DNA of 64,000 nucleotides, taken from contig JADJXL010000020.1 of assembly GCA_016715885.1 (NCBI GenBank), positions 124,001 through 188,000 on the forward strand, read 5' to 3'. A model generated the notes under the pieces. It searched no databases, was not told where the DNA came from, and saw only the letters and a list, made by a program, of their open reading frames with translations. The stretch comes from Polyangiaceae bacterium. Its GTDB lineage: Bacteria > Myxococcota_A > Polyangia > Polyangiales > Polyangiaceae. Below, one piece after another: positions 1 to 9,536 of the stretch (positions within the stretch are counted from its first letter, which is position 1; each line of letters opens with the position of its first letter). A program made the position numbers and the translations under genes.

Positions 1-72
1 TCAGTTGCGGCGTCAGTCGTCACCTCCGCGTTTTTTCTTGCAATGCGGCGTGATCGCTGAAAATATCGAAAA

Positions 73-984
73 ATGCGACACACAATTCCAAAGCATCTCG
101 TTTCCTATTGGACTTGGACCCTTGCCGCCTTCGTCGTCGCAGTGCCTGCATGCGGCGCATCGGATCCGACGGCGGGAACGGGCGCTGCGGCGCCGACCGG
201 CTCGGGCGGAGTGGGAGGGCAGGGAGGTCAAGGCTCGGGCGCCAGCGGTGGGGACAGCGCGTCGTCGGGGTTCATCCCGAGCACCTCGTCGTCGGGCAGC
301 GGCGGGACGGGAGCCGGCGGCGGTTGCGGTGCGCCTGCAATGGCCGAATGCCAGACCGTCGCCGATTGCGACGATGGCGATGCAAGCACGACCGATGCTT
401 GCGTCGTCGTCAATCCGGGCAAGGAGTTCGAGACCAACGTATGCGTGCACGTGCCGTGCGAAGGTGACGGTTGCACGTCGCAATCCGTGGATCCGACGTG
501 CGCATCGGGCGACGACACGGTGGTTTATCCGCCCTTCGTGCCGCTCGAACCACCCGATGTTCCGGCCAATTGCGCCAATGGTTTCGAGCTCACGAACGCT
601 TCCGGTGCGCCGAATTATGTGATTCATTCGAAGAACCCCGCGGGTTCGCAAGCGCTCACGCTGGACCTCGATTTTGCGACGTACACGGCGCCCGATGGTC
701 TCATCATCACCGGCACCGATGGCAATTGCCAGCCGTATGTGCTCTTCGAAAGCTGCCGCTTGAAGACGGCGGACCAGCCCTTCAGCGCCTACGGCAATGG
801 CAAAGAGCGGCCCGACGACATTGCTCTACGGCATTTCGATTTGCAATTGCGTCCGGGGACGACCGAATTGACGTTCGATTTCAGCAAGGTGTCGACGCCG
901 ATGTACGTCCGGGTCCTCGGCTTGTGCGATTTCGACTTGGCCACGGCCACGGGCGTCGCGTGGTTCTCGCTCGTGCCGCCGTAG
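73..984 (+). CDS. Secreted lipoprotein with Gly/Ser-rich linker and Cys-rich centre
   Basis: The 303-residue product starts with a short basic stretch and a hydrophobic run ending in a lipobox-like V-P-A-C (Cys27), so it is probably lipidated and held at the cell envelope. Residues 33-90 are almost only Gly, Ser, Ala and Thr, a typical myxobacterial lipoprotein linker. Next comes a short Cys/Asp-rich stretch (DCDDGDASTTDAC) resembling calcium-binding-like motifs of other myxobacterial surface proteins. The last 150 residues look like a beta-rich domain that I do not recognise. No function can be assigned. The gene stands alone on the plus strand, facing a convergent pair of small minus-strand genes. 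Confidence 0.75.
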   Translation: MRHTIPKHLVSYWTWTLAAFVVAVPACGASDPTAGTGAAAPTGSGGVGGQGGQGSGASGGDSASSGFIPSTSSSGSGGTGAGGGCGAPAMAECQTVADCDDGDASTTDACVVVNPGKEFETNVCVHVPCEGDGCTSQSVDPTCASGDDTVVYPPFVPLEPPDVPANCANGFELTNASGAPNYVIHSKNPAGSQALTLDLDFATYTAPDGLIITGTDGNCQPYVLFESCRLKTADQPFSAYGNGKERPDDIALRHFDLQLRPGTTELTFDFSKVSTPMYVRVLGLCDFDLATATGVAWFSLVPP

Positions 985-998
985 GAAACGATTACGTT

Positions 999-1226
999 TT
1001 ACGACATCATCTTGTTCGTCGTATGAACGCGTTCGGCGGCCATTTCCTCGCGCAGCGCGGTCAAGCCATCCGATAGCAGCGTCTGTATCGTTTCGGCCGA
1101 TTCGGGGTCGAATCGCAACGAAATCGCGCCAATGTGGAGCGTCACGACGCCGCATGCCGCGCAATAATCCATTTTGCCCATGCCGTTCTTCGCAAGCGGC
1201 GCGTGAAAACAACGCAATCGATTCAT
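999..1226 (-). CDS. Small conserved-looking protein with CxxC motif
   Basis: This 75-residue protein has a compact N-terminal part with Cys and His residues (CFHAPLAKNG, then YCAACGVV), which could bind a metal, and a helical C-terminus. The start at the ATG of MNRLRCF was chosen because it overlaps the stop of the upstream gene as ATGA, a translational-coupling arrangement; longer in-frame extensions would overlap that gene heavily. The function is unknown. It forms a two-gene unit with the small membrane protein immediately upstream. Confidence 0.5.
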   Translation of the reverse strand: MNRLRCFHAPLAKNGMGKMDYCAACGVVTLHIGAISLRFDPESAETIQTLLSDGLTALREEMAAERVHTTNKMMS

Positions 1227-1480
1227 GATCCCTCCATGTGCCGGTAGCTCGAAACGAACGCGCCGAAGGCCACGACGACGCTGACGGCAAGCCCCACGGG
1301 TGAGAGGATACCGTTCATGTAACCGAAGCCACCAAAAACAAACGCGCCGATGGCGCAAAATCCGTAAGCGAGCGCGCGTTCGTCATCTGGTTGCCCTCGC
1401 ACAAACCACTCGATGCGCGGCCGAGTCGTTCGCGCCGTCGAGGACGAAATGCGGCTGAATTGCTCGTAGTTGGCTGCCAT
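1223..1480 (-). CDS. Small two-helix membrane protein
   Basis: The 85-residue product begins MAANYEQFSR, has an N-terminal soluble stretch rich in Arg/Thr, and then two hydrophobic helices (around AYGFCAIGAFVFGGFGYM and LSPVGLAVSVVVAFGAFVSS) joined by a short turn. The open frame extends 21 codons further upstream, but this internal ATG gives the more sensible N-terminus. Its stop overlaps the start of the CxxC protein by four bases, so the two are likely co-translated. No family is recognised. Confidence 0.5.
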   Translation of the reverse strand: MAANYEQFSRISSSTARTTRPRIEWFVRGQPDDERALAYGFCAIGAFVFGGFGYMNGILSPVGLAVSVVVAFGAFVSSYRHMEGS

Positions 1481-1592
1481 GACGACAGACTCTACCAGAT
1501 CTTGTTGAAGGTGACAATGAAAATCGTTTTCAAATTCTGGCACGAGGAAAGAAGGCGAATGTGCGGCATCTTTCCAGGAGAGGGTGCCAGCG

Positions 1593-1712
1593 CCTCACCC
1601 CCGGCCCCTCCCAACGCTTCGCGTTGCGGCGAGGGGAGATTCTGTATTGAAACGAGGCTCTTTCCCCCTCTCCGCGGGGTTTTACCCGGGGAGAGGGGGC
1701 CAGGGGGTGAGG
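1593..1712. repeat. REP-like compound palindrome
   Basis: Outer arms CCTCACCCCCGGCCCCTC (1593-1610) and GAGGGGGCCAGGGGGTGAGG (1693-1712) are imperfect inverted repeats. Between them lie a small hairpin AACGC-TTC-GCGTT (about 1613-1625) and a second stem of CCCCCTCTCC against GGGAGAGGGGG. It lies between two minus-strand genes, close to where a terminator would be expected for one of them. A related unit occurs near 26985-27050, and partial CTCACCCCC motifs occur near 8125 and 60605, so it is a dispersed family. Confidence 0.6.
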
Positions 1713-1747
1713 TGCGAAAAGGCTACGATTTCCCGATGAACACCATC

Positions 1748-2080
1748 TCAGGTTCGTCTCGCCGCACCCCGCTTGATCGCGAATTGGACGACGAACGCCA
1801 GAATGATGGCACCGATGAAGGCGGGAACGATGTGAATGTCTGCAACCTCAGGCCCGAGCGGCCCGAAGAGCAAGCCGCCGAGCCAGCTTCCGAGCAAACC
1901 CGCAACCATTGCACCGAGCCACCCGTAAGGCAGCTTTCCAGGAACGATCAAGTCGGCAACCCAGCCAACGATCGCTGCAATGGCGAGTGTCACCAAAACG
2001 GCCATGAAGTTGAAAGTGAGCCAGATGCCCACGATGATGGCGGCGAGCAGAACCAGCGCAATGATGAGTCCGGCGGGCAT
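1748..2080 (-). CDS. GlsB/YeaQ/YmgE-type stress-response membrane protein
   Basis: The 110-residue protein is almost entirely hydrophobic, with three to four Gly-rich transmembrane helices and the hallmark turn GWVADLIVPGKLPYGWLG, which fits the GlsB/YeaQ/YmgE (transglycosylase-associated) family of small inner-membrane stress proteins. Its length is near the family's 80-110 residues. The start at MPAGLII is supported by a strong Shine-Dalgarno GGAGGA six bases upstream; an ATG four codons earlier is less likely. The family's biochemical role is not known. It stands alone between a REP-like repeat and a divergent cyclase gene. Confidence 0.8.
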   Translation of the reverse strand: MPAGLIIALVLLAAIIVGIWLTFNFMAVLVTLAIAAIVGWVADLIVPGKLPYGWLGAMVAGLLGSWLGGLLFGPLGPEVADIHIVPAFIGAIILAFVVQFAIKRGAARRT

Positions 2081-2249
2081 TCTGTCCTCCATGGGTATCA
2101 AACGCGCACCAGTGCGTCGCTGCAAACGTATGGCAAACCTCGCGCCGCCCCAAGATGTTCAACCAAGGAATTTGACCTTGCAGCGAGAAGCGTGCGATCG
2201 TTATGATCGATGACGACCGAGCGTCGAAGAGCAGAGACGAGCCGCTGCG

Positions 2250-4124
2250 ATGGTCCAAAGGGCGGGAAGGGACGAGCACGTGGAGCGCCTTGACACGAAA
2301 CGCCTCTTGGAACTGCATCCATGGCCTGCGGAGTGGGCGCATGCCGAGCGGATCGAGCGGCTGTGGGTGTACGACTTGCCGGGAGCTCCCGAGGACTTTT
2401 GGCCGTTCATCTCGGATACGTCGCGTATGAACCGCGCCCTTGGGACGGCCGAAATGACGTTTTCCGAGCGCGAGGGCAAACGGTTCGGGCGCAGCAGACC
2501 AGGCGGCGTCGAACACGCTTGGATCGAGCTGCCCTGGAACTGGGTCGCGAACCAATGGATCACTTGTCACCGCATCTACGAGCGCGGTTTTTTCCGCGCC
2601 GTATGGGCCATCCACAAACTCGAGCCCATCCCGAGCGGCACGCGACTTTACCTCTACTATGGCGCCGTGCCGCGCAACATGCTCAGCGCGGTCGCCATTC
2701 GGATCGGATTTCCCACCGTCGAACGGGCGTATTCACGCGTATTGCCCCAGCTCGCCGCCGAGCTCGACCAATATCGTCCCGCCGTCTTGACCATCCCCCC
2801 GACGCCGCTCGCGGAAAGCGCCATTCAAAGGCTCAAGACCCAGCGCGCGGCCCTCATTGAAAAGGGCCTGCCGTCCGCGTGCGTCAATGCCCTCATCGAT
2901 TGGATCCAAAACGGCGACGATCAGGACCTTTACCGCATCCAAATCCGAGAACGAGCGCGCGTGTGGAAGCTCCCCGAGCGTGACCTCATTCGCGTCGCGC
3001 TCCATGCCACTCGCGCCGGGCTCCTCACGCTGTCGTGGGACACGGTGTGCCCCCATTGCCGCGGAGTGCGTGACGAGAACGCCGCGCTCGCCGAGCTTTC
3101 GAGCAATTCCCATTGCGAAGTTTGTCAAATCGACTTCGGGACCGACACCGAGGAATCCGTCGAAGTCACGTTTCACGTGCATCCATCGATCCGCGACGTC
3201 CCCGAGCAACTCTATTGCAGCGCCGAACCTGCCAAGAAAAGCCATATTCGCGTGCAGCGACTCGTGCCCCCCGGCGGTCGGGAAAAGGTCGCCCCGAAGC
3301 TCGAGCCTGGGCGTTATCGAGCGCGGGAGAGCGGTGGAAATTGGTTTTACTTGGACATTGACGACGAAGGCGAAACGCTCGTCCGGTGGAGCGACGAGCC
3401 TACGGGGACCGTCATCAAGGCGCAGCGGGCCGCGACGATCGAGCTTTTCAACGATGGCAACGACGAACGCATGTTCACCGTCGAACAGGCGACGTGGAGC
3501 GACCACGCCCTGCGCGCCGGGCAGCTCTTCGGCTTCCATGACTTTCGCGACCTTTTTTCGGAAGAATACATCGGCGCGGATGTTCGGCTCGGCATTGGCG
3601 AGCAGACCATCTTGTTTACGGACGTCGTTGGATCGACTGCATTTTATGCAAAACGCGGGGATCCCGCTGCGTTTGTCGAAATCAAACGCCACTTCGACGA
3701 AGTTTTCGCCATCGTCGCGACGTATCGCGGAGCTGTCGTCAAGACGATTGGCGATGCCGTCATGGCGACGTTCGGCGATCCGCTCGACGCGGTTCGTGCA
3801 TCGGAGAAGATCCACGACACGTTTCCCCCGGGGCGCGCCGATACGCCGATTCGGCTGCGCATTTCGCTCAACACGGGTTCGTGCATTGCGGTGAAGCTCA
3901 ACGCCAATGCCGACTTTTTTGGCGGTACCGTGAACATCGCCGCAAAATTGCAGGCGCTCGCGGAGACGTGCCAAGTCGCCATGAGTGAAGTGACGTATCA
4001 ATCGCCAGGCGTAGCCGCGTACCTTGCCGAACGAGGCGTCGAGCTCGAAACGGTGACGCTCACGACGAAGGGATTTGCCGAGCCGATTGCGGCGAGGCGA
4101 TGGACGGTGCATCGGGTGGAGTAG
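2250..4124 (+). CDS. Adenylate/guanylate cyclase with SRPBCC-like and DUF5939-like domains
   Basis: This 624-residue protein probably makes a cyclic nucleotide from a nucleoside triphosphate. The C-terminal ~170 residues are a class III cyclase domain: ILFTDVVGST carries the first metal-binding Asp (about residue 456), VKTIGDAVMATF the second Asp and a likely base-recognising Lys, and FFGGTVNIAAKL the catalytic Asn; the usual following Arg of this motif is Lys. Before it lies a DUF5939-like region with two CxxC pairs (CPHC and CEVC) that probably bind zinc. Residues about 30-195 resemble a polyketide-cyclase/START-like (SRPBCC) lipid-binding fold. It has no membrane segment, so it is probably a cytosolic cyclase sensing a small ligand. 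The kinase gene follows 106 bases downstream. Confidence 0.85.
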   Translation: MVQRAGRDEHVERLDTKRLLELHPWPAEWAHAERIERLWVYDLPGAPEDFWPFISDTSRMNRALGTAEMTFSEREGKRFGRSRPGGVEHAWIELPWNWVANQWITCHRIYERGFFRAVWAIHKLEPIPSGTRLYLYYGAVPRNMLSAVAIRIGFPTVERAYSRVLPQLAAELDQYRPAVLTIPPTPLAESAIQRLKTQRAALIEKGLPSACVNALIDWIQNGDDQDLYRIQIRERARVWKLPERDLIRVALHATRAGLLTLSWDTVCPHCRGVRDENAALAELSSNSHCEVCQIDFGTDTEESVEVTFHVHPSIRDVPEQLYCSAEPAKKSHIRVQRLVPPGGREKVAPKLEPGRYRARESGGNWFYLDIDDEGETLVRWSDEPTGTVIKAQRAATIELFNDGNDERMFTVEQATWSDHALRAGQLFGFHDFRDLFSEEYIGADVRLGIGEQTILFTDVVGSTAFYAKRGDPAAFVEIKRHFDEVFAIVATYRGAVVKTIGDAVMATFGDPLDAVRASEKIHDTFPPGRADTPIRLRISLNTGSCIAVKLNANADFFGGTVNIAAKLQALAETCQVAMSEVTYQSPGVAAYLAERGVELETVTLTTKGFAEPIAARRWTVHRVE

Positions 4125-4230
4125 CTGCGTCGGGTCGCGATCGGTTTGAGGAGAGGGAAAAACCAGTCGCTGCACGTCCTCACGAGATTTTTCTGGACTT
4201 GCTTGCACACGAGCGCCGATACTGGAGGTA

Positions 4231-7200
4231 ATGCAACCCGGGTGTGTCGTTCGAGGACGGTTCAGGATTGAAGACTGCGTTACGACCGGTGGGATGGGGC
4301 AGATCTACCGAGCTACGGACCTGACGTCGGGCCAGCCCGTTGCAATGAAGGTCATGCTCGACGTCGAATCGCATCAGGCGCTGAGGTTCGCGCGCGAAGC
4401 GAAATTGTTGGCAGAACTTCGCCACCCGGCCATCGTGCAACATGTCGCCGACGACACAACCGAAACGGGCGAGCCTTTTTTGGCCATGGAATGGCTCGAC
4501 GGCGAAGACCTTTCGGTTCGCCTCACGCGTGGCGCGCTCGATGTGGTCGATGCGCTGACGCTCGCTGCACGTGTCGCAGATGCGCTGGCCGTGGCACATG
4601 AGCGCGGCATTGTCCATCGCGATCTCAAACCAGGCAATCTGTTCCTGGTGCACGGGCAGGTCGACCAAGTCAAAGTGCTCGACTTTGGCATTGCTCGGTT
4701 CATCGGCGCCACCGTGCTCACCTGGACCGGCGCAATGCTCGGCACACCCGCGTACATGGCGCCGGAACAGGTGCGCGACGAGCGAGCCATCGACGCACGG
4801 GTCGACGTATTCGCGCTCGGCGCCGTGCTGATGGAGTGCTTGACGGGAGAACCGGTTTTCAAGGGCGAGAATGTCCTAGCGGTGCTCGCGAAGATCCTCA
4901 TCCAGGACCCGCCGCGCCTTCGCGAAGTGCGCCCGGAGCTACCCCGCGAGCTCGACGTGCTCTTGGCGCAGATGATGGCCAAAGACCCGGACAAGCGGCT
5001 GAAAGACGGCGCCGCCGCTGCCACGGCGATAAACCACACGCTCGCCAGGTTCCGCGCCGAGGTGCCGTTCGATGACGCCCCCGTGCTGTCGTCGAGGTTC
5101 ATGCGGGCTGTCAGTCTGACCGGGCAGGAGCAACGGGTCGTCTCGTTGGTGTTGCTCGGCAAACAAACGGCGCTGCGGAACAACGCATTGACGGTCGAGC
5201 ATTCGGCGCTTGCTGCTTCCCATGCCGAAATGAGCCGCACGGCCGAAAAACATGGCGCCGTGTTGACCATTTTGGCGGACGGGTCTGCCCTCGTCACCAT
5301 CTCGGACCGAGGTGAAAGCGCGACCGATTTGACGACGCAGGCCGCACGCTGCGCGCTCGCGCTCAGGCCGCTTGCGCCGGGCCGCCCGATGGCGCTGGCG
5401 ACGGGCAGGGGTGAAGTGCACGGCAAGCTCCCCGTGGGCGCGGTCATCGATCGAGCCGCAAAGATGCTCACCGACGACGAACCCGGCGCCGAGCATCCCA
5501 TTCTCATCGACGAAACGTCCGCTCGTCTGCTCGATGGCCGCTTCGAAGTCGGCACCTTGCGAGGCCACTTCACGTTGCGGGGCGTCTGCGAAGGCGGGCT
5601 CCGCACGCTGCTCGGCAAGCCCACGGCATTCGTCGGGCGCGACGCCGAGCTCCGGATCCTCGAACAACTTTGGCTCACCTGCGTCGACGAAACGGTCGCT
5701 TGCGCAATTTTGGTCACCGGAACGGTCGGCATGGGCAAGTCTCGGCTGACGCATGAATTTTTGCGCATCGTGCGGCAGAATTCGCCATTGGTGGATGTGT
5801 GGATCGGCCGCGGCGATTCGCTCGCTGCAGGTTCGGCGCTGGCCCTTTTGGGGAACGCTCTCCGGGATGCCTTCGGCATTCGGGAGGGCGGGTCAATCGA
5901 GGAACGGCAGCGCAAAATCAGGCAACGCATCGAGCGGCACACGCCCGCGGACGACGTCAACCGGGTCGTCGAATTCCTCGGCGAGCTCGTGGGTGTGCCG
6001 TTTTCCACGGCAAGCGCGCCATTGCAGGCAGCGCGGCAAGATGCGCGCCTTCTGGGCGAGCAGCTACGTCGCGCCTTCGAGGACTTTCTCGATGCGGAGA
6101 CCGCGCATCACCCCGTGCTCATCGTGCTCGAAGACCTGCAATGGGGCGACTTGCCCACGGTTCGCTTCATCGGCGGAGCGCTCCGCAATCTCCAAGAAAG
6201 GCCGCTCTACGTGCTCGCGATGGCGCGTCCCGAAGTGGATGAGCTTTTCCCGAACCTTTGGGACGACCACGGGGTGCACCGTGTTCGCTTGCGGCCTTTG
6301 TCGCGCAAAGCGAGCGAGCGGCTCGTCACGCAGGTGCTCGGCGAGACGGTGGGCCCGGAGGTGAAGGCGCGTGTCGTCGCGCAAGCCGATGGCAATGCGT
6401 TTTACCTGGAGGAGCTCTTGCGAGCGATCGCGGAGAACAAGAACGCATCCGGTGCGGACCTGCCCGAAACGGTGCTCACCATGGTCCAAGCTCGCCTCGA
6501 GGCGCTCCCTGCCGAGGCGCGGAGATACTTGCGCGCCGCGAGTGTATTCGGCGAAATATTTTTTCGAGGCGGTCTTGCCACGCTCCTTGGCATGGACCCG
6601 GATGTTCCGGCGCTCGACGCCATGCTCGACGACCTCGTGCAGCGCGAATTCATTCAGCGGCGCACTGAACGTCGTTTCGCGGGCGACGTCGAATTCATGT
6701 TTCGGCACGCATTGGTTCGCGAGGGGGCGTATGCAATGCTCACGGACACCGATTGCAAGCTCGGGCATCGGCTTGCCGGCGCGTGGCTCGAAGAGCATAG
6801 CGAGTTTGATGCGATGGTTTTGGCGCATCATTTCGAGCGAGGGGGTGACTTGCCTCGGGCGGCGCGCGCGTATCGGCGTGCAGCCGAGCACGCGCTCGGA
6901 GGTGACGATCTTGGCGCGGCGATCGCGCGGGCGGAGCGTGGAATCGTTTGCGGTGCGTCGGCCGAGGAGCTTGGGGCGTTGCGCATGATCCAAGCCGAGG
7001 CGCACAATTGGCGTGGCGAGCTTTCGCTTTCCGAGCAGCGAGGGATTGAAGCAGCCGAGCTTCTCCAGCCTGGGACGATAGAATGGTTTCGAGCTTTTCA
7101 GCAGGCCGTCGACGCAGCAGGCAAATTGGGTGCATTCGATAGCGTCGAGACTTGGGCACCTCCATTGAGCTCGGTGACGCCGGCGCCCGATGCGATGGAT

Positions 7201-8127
7201 GCAAGAACCACGTGCCTCAGTGTATGTGCCAATCACCTCATTTACGGCGGCCGTTATGCCGTGGCGGACACCTTGATTTCAGCGCTCGCCGAAACGGCGA
7301 ACCTCGACGCGCAGAGCGCGCAAGCCGTGGGCATGTACCATCAATTGCGCGCCATTCGAGCGTCTGCGTCGGGCGATCCTTATGGTTTTTGCGATCATTT
7401 GGGGACGGCGCTTTGGTGTTTCGAGCAGGCGGGGGATCGTCGAAGTGCTTGCTTGACGCGCCAGAACCTTGGCTTTGGTTTTGCCGAGCTTGGCGATTAC
7501 GAGGGCGCCGAAAACGCGCTTCGGTCCGCATTGACCGTTGCCGAGCGAATGGGGCTTCACGAAGTCGTGGCCGCGGCGCTGCAGAACCTGGGTCATGTCC
7601 TTGCGTACCGGGGCAATTTCGACGAGGGACGGCGTATTCAGAGACGGGCGATCGAAGCAGCCGAGGAGCAAGGCCATCCGCGACTCGAGGGGTTGTCCCA
7701 GGTATACCTTGCCAATCTCGAACGATTGGCTGGTAATTTCGGGGCTGCCGAACCCGAGGCGCGTGCGGCCATGGAATCGCTGTCGGGCGTGCCGCCGCTT
7801 CTTGCGGGTGCGCTCGCCGTACTTGCGCGCATTCTGCTTGCTCGAGGGCAAACGGCCGAGGCGCTCGCGGCCGCGCACGAGGCGTATTCGTTGCTCGAAG
7901 CGCTTGGCACCATTGAAGAAGGCGAGACCATGGTGCGTTTGGCGTTTGCCGAAGCTCTTGCTGCGAGTGGCGACACGGAAGGCTTTGGGCGCGTGATTAT
8001 GGCTGCGCGTGATCAGGTGCTTGCGAAAGCCAACAAGATTGGCGATCCCGAAAGGCGGCAGCGGTTTCTCATGGGCGTCGCGGACAACGCCAGGACACTG
8101 GAGCTAGCTGGTCGGGGGAGTGGTTAG
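4231..8127 (+). CDS. Ser/Thr protein kinase fused to AAA ATPase and TPR repeats (PknK-like)
   Basis: The 1298-residue protein starts with a complete Ser/Thr kinase domain: glycine loop TTGGMGQIY, Lys40, HRDLKPGN (catalytic Asp131), DFG at 151-153 and an APE-like motif. Residues about 290-465 resemble a degenerate cyclase-homology domain without obvious metal-binding aspartates. A large AAA/NACHT-like ATPase domain follows (FVGRDAEL, Walker A GTVGMGKSRL near residue 500, Walker B-like VLIVLEDLQWGD). The last 400 residues are helical TPR-like repeats. This architecture is common in myxobacterial signalling and resembles PknK. A GGAGG Shine-Dalgarno sits two bases before the ATG. It is cytosolic; partners are unknown. 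Transcription with the upstream cyclase gene is possible. Confidence 0.9.
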   Translation: MQPGCVVRGRFRIEDCVTTGGMGQIYRATDLTSGQPVAMKVMLDVESHQALRFAREAKLLAELRHPAIVQHVADDTTETGEPFLAMEWLDGEDLSVRLTRGALDVVDALTLAARVADALAVAHERGIVHRDLKPGNLFLVHGQVDQVKVLDFGIARFIGATVLTWTGAMLGTPAYMAPEQVRDERAIDARVDVFALGAVLMECLTGEPVFKGENVLAVLAKILIQDPPRLREVRPELPRELDVLLAQMMAKDPDKRLKDGAAAATAINHTLARFRAEVPFDDAPVLSSRFMRAVSLTGQEQRVVSLVLLGKQTALRNNALTVEHSALAASHAEMSRTAEKHGAVLTILADGSALVTISDRGESATDLTTQAARCALALRPLAPGRPMALATGRGEVHGKLPVGAVIDRAAKMLTDDEPGAEHPILIDETSARLLDGRFEVGTLRGHFTLRGVCEGGLRTLLGKPTAFVGRDAELRILEQLWLTCVDETVACAILVTGTVGMGKSRLTHEFLRIVRQNSPLVDVWIGRGDSLAAGSALALLGNALRDAFGIREGGSIEERQRKIRQRIERHTPADDVNRVVEFLGELVGVPFSTASAPLQAARQDARLLGEQLRRAFEDFLDAETAHHPVLIVLEDLQWGDLPTVRFIGGALRNLQERPLYVLAMARPEVDELFPNLWDDHGVHRVRLRPLSRKASERLVTQVLGETVGPEVKARVVAQADGNAFYLEELLRAIAENKNASGADLPETVLTMVQARLEALPAEARRYLRAASVFGEIFFRGGLATLLGMDPDVPALDAMLDDLVQREFIQRRTERRFAGDVEFMFRHALVREGAYAMLTDTDCKLGHRLAGAWLEEHSEFDAMVLAHHFERGGDLPRAARAYRRAAEHALGGDDLGAAIARAERGIVCGASAEELGALRMIQAEAHNWRGELSLSEQRGIEAAELLQPGTIEWFRAFQQAVDAAGKLGAFDSVETWAPPLSSVTPAPDAMDARTTCLSVCANHLIYGGRYAVADTLISALAETANLDAQSAQAVGMYHQLRAIRASASGDPYGFCDHLGTALWCFEQAGDRRSACLTRQNLGFGFAELGDYEGAENALRSALTVAERMGLHEVVAAALQNLGHVLAYRGNFDEGRRIQRRAIEAAEEQGHPRLEGLSQVYLANLERLAGNFGAAEPEARAAMESLSGVPPLLAGALAVLARILLARGQTAEALAAAHEAYSLLEALGTIEEGETMVRLAFAEALAASGDTEGFGRVIMAARDQVLAKANKIGDPERRQRFLMGVADNARTLELAGRGSG

Positions 8128-8165
8128 GGGGTGAGGTGCGCGATCACGGACAAACGAACGCAAAA

Positions 8166-8849
8166 CTATGAGCTTCCGCGTTCTGATCTGCGTATATGAA
8201 ATGCTCGTCCGCTCTTGATCGGAAAATCGGCACAATCGAGCAGATCGTCCGATCCCGTCCAACCTATGGGAATCGCCGCATCGAAGAGGACACGAGCGCT
8301 GGCCAGAGCGTCGAGAGTTGCTTCAATAGCGTCTGAGCCAACGCCATGACCAACGCGGACCTCGGGCCACGGATCGAAGGCGAATTCGCATCGCCATATA
8401 TCAGATTCCTGGAACGGCAGGTATAGAGTCAAGATGGTTTCCCGTTCGATTCCAGCATCATCCGGATAGCCGAGTTTTCTCGTCGCGAGCACGGCCAGAC
8501 GATGCACGTCTTCGCTTGCCATGATGGGAGTCAATGCCGTCGTATCGACGGGTTCATCTGTGCTGGATGGTAAACCGCAATCAAGCATTCCTTGCCAACT
8601 GGCACGGCCCCATAAGTTGGTGCTCTCGAGGAAGACTCGTGCAAGCCGAAGCCCCATGACGAGCGCGTGGATGCAGTCAACGCCGCCCCCTCGCGGCTGT
8701 GCGCGATAGATTGAGGGCTCGAAAGTGAACTCGCATTTCCATCCGCCATGCTCCACTTCGAAGGGCACAAAGACGGTCAGAACGACTTCTTTTTCATTCC
8801 CGTCGCTATCTGCATAGATCAATCTTCGTGTGGCGAACTTTTGCCTCAT
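8166..8849 (-). CDS. Protein with internal tandem duplication (DUF6968-like)
   Basis: The 227-residue protein has two copies of a ~95-residue unit. Both begin ATR(R/K)L-Y--D--G, continue to a W(K/R)CEF(T/A)F strand pair, and then have a helix after G-D-I or GSDAI. The pattern recalls the DUF6968 family of small beta-alpha proteins; that assignment is from memory and moderate. The start at MRQKFATRR overlaps the stop of the upstream secreted-protein gene as ATGA; an ATG eight codons earlier is possible. No function is known. It is the second gene of a two-gene minus-strand unit. Confidence 0.6.
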   Translation of the reverse strand: MRQKFATRRLIYADSDGNEKEVVLTVFVPFEVEHGGWKCEFTFEPSIYRAQPRGGGVDCIHALVMGLRLARVFLESTNLWGRASWQGMLDCGLPSSTDEPVDTTALTPIMASEDVHRLAVLATRKLGYPDDAGIERETILTLYLPFQESDIWRCEFAFDPWPEVRVGHGVGSDAIEATLDALASARVLFDAAIPIGWTGSDDLLDCADFPIKSGRAFHIRRSERGSS

Positions 8850-9163
8850 GAGTCGGTAATTTTCTTCATGCATTCAGCTAATTTGCGGACGCAATCGTCC
8901 TCGATGCATCGCCGTTGTTCTCTGGCCTTCTTGTTCGTTTTCACGCACCAATCGTGACAATATTCATACATCCGGGCGCATTCTTCTTGCCGACGCTCTC
9001 TCTCCTCGTCGCTCATACCTTGACGCTGTAGCCCATCACCGTGCAAGGCGATCGTTTCACTTGGCGCATTTGGTTCGTCATGGTGTGCTTGCGCAACACC
9101 CGAAAGCATGCCGAACGTGGCGAAAAGCAGAAATCCGCAGAGACCCAGAAGCTTGCTTTGCAT
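8846..9163 (-). CDS. Small secreted Cys-rich protein
   Basis: The 105-residue product has a clear signal peptide (MQSKLLGLCGFLLFATFGML, with a likely cut after AQA) and a highly charged mature region with six Cys in the pattern CARMYEYCHDWC...RRCIEDDCVRKLAEC, suggesting disulfide-bonded helices. The start is set by a strong GGGAGGA Shine-Dalgarno nine bases upstream. It overlaps the downstream duplicated-domain gene by four bases. It is probably periplasmic or extracellular; the function is unknown. It faces the toxin locus divergently. Confidence 0.6.
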   Translation of the reverse strand: MQSKLLGLCGFLLFATFGMLSGVAQAHHDEPNAPSETIALHGDGLQRQGMSDEERERRQEECARMYEYCHDWCVKTNKKAREQRRCIEDDCVRKLAECMKKITDS

Positions 9164-9365
9164 GGCGTTCCTCCCGGCAAACGGCGCTATTGCCGCTGTA
9201 CGCACTGGCAGGCTACCAGGGTCGTCACCGGACGTTCAACTTTTCTGCGTTCTCGTCGCTCATGCGTTGTTGTCATCGCTCGTGCCTCACGTCTGAACGG
9301 TCCGATCCCAACTCTTGCTGGAAAAGTCCATCCTAAAACGAAGGTGCCGTTCACGGGTTACTTCA

Positions 9366-9499
9366 GAAACTCGAAGGCGCGCTCCTTACGGTCTATGCCT
9401 CCAATCCCAAGCGCGTCGCGCGGTTCTTCAAACCCTTTCGGAAGAATCGAAAAGTCTCCAAGCTGCAAACGCCCGTCGTGCCTCCCGAAACGCCCTGAA
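9366..9499 (+). pseudogene. 3' remnant of the 231-residue helical gene
   Basis: From the codons for KLEGALLTVYASNPKRVARF to the stop, this stretch is nearly identical to the last ~44 codons of the intact gene at 12481-13176. Upstream of 9366 the similarity ends abruptly, so the gene was decapitated. It is followed by a 42-bp repeat array exactly as in the intact copy. The remnant therefore marks the left border of the duplicated toxin module (9366-11750 against 13043-15190). Confidence 0.75.
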
Positions 9500-9536
9500 G
9501 CTGCACGGAGCGGCATCAGGCCCTTTGCCTGGCGCC

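Noticed and set aside
2733..4208. 491-residue open frame antisense to the cyclase gene
   Set aside because: Shadow of a GC-rich gene; no domain and no ribosome site, while the plus strand carries a clear cyclase.
4374..6008. 544-residue Ser-rich antisense frame in the kinase-AAA gene
   Set aside because: Composition is an artefact of the opposite codons; the plus strand has unbroken kinase and ATPase motifs.
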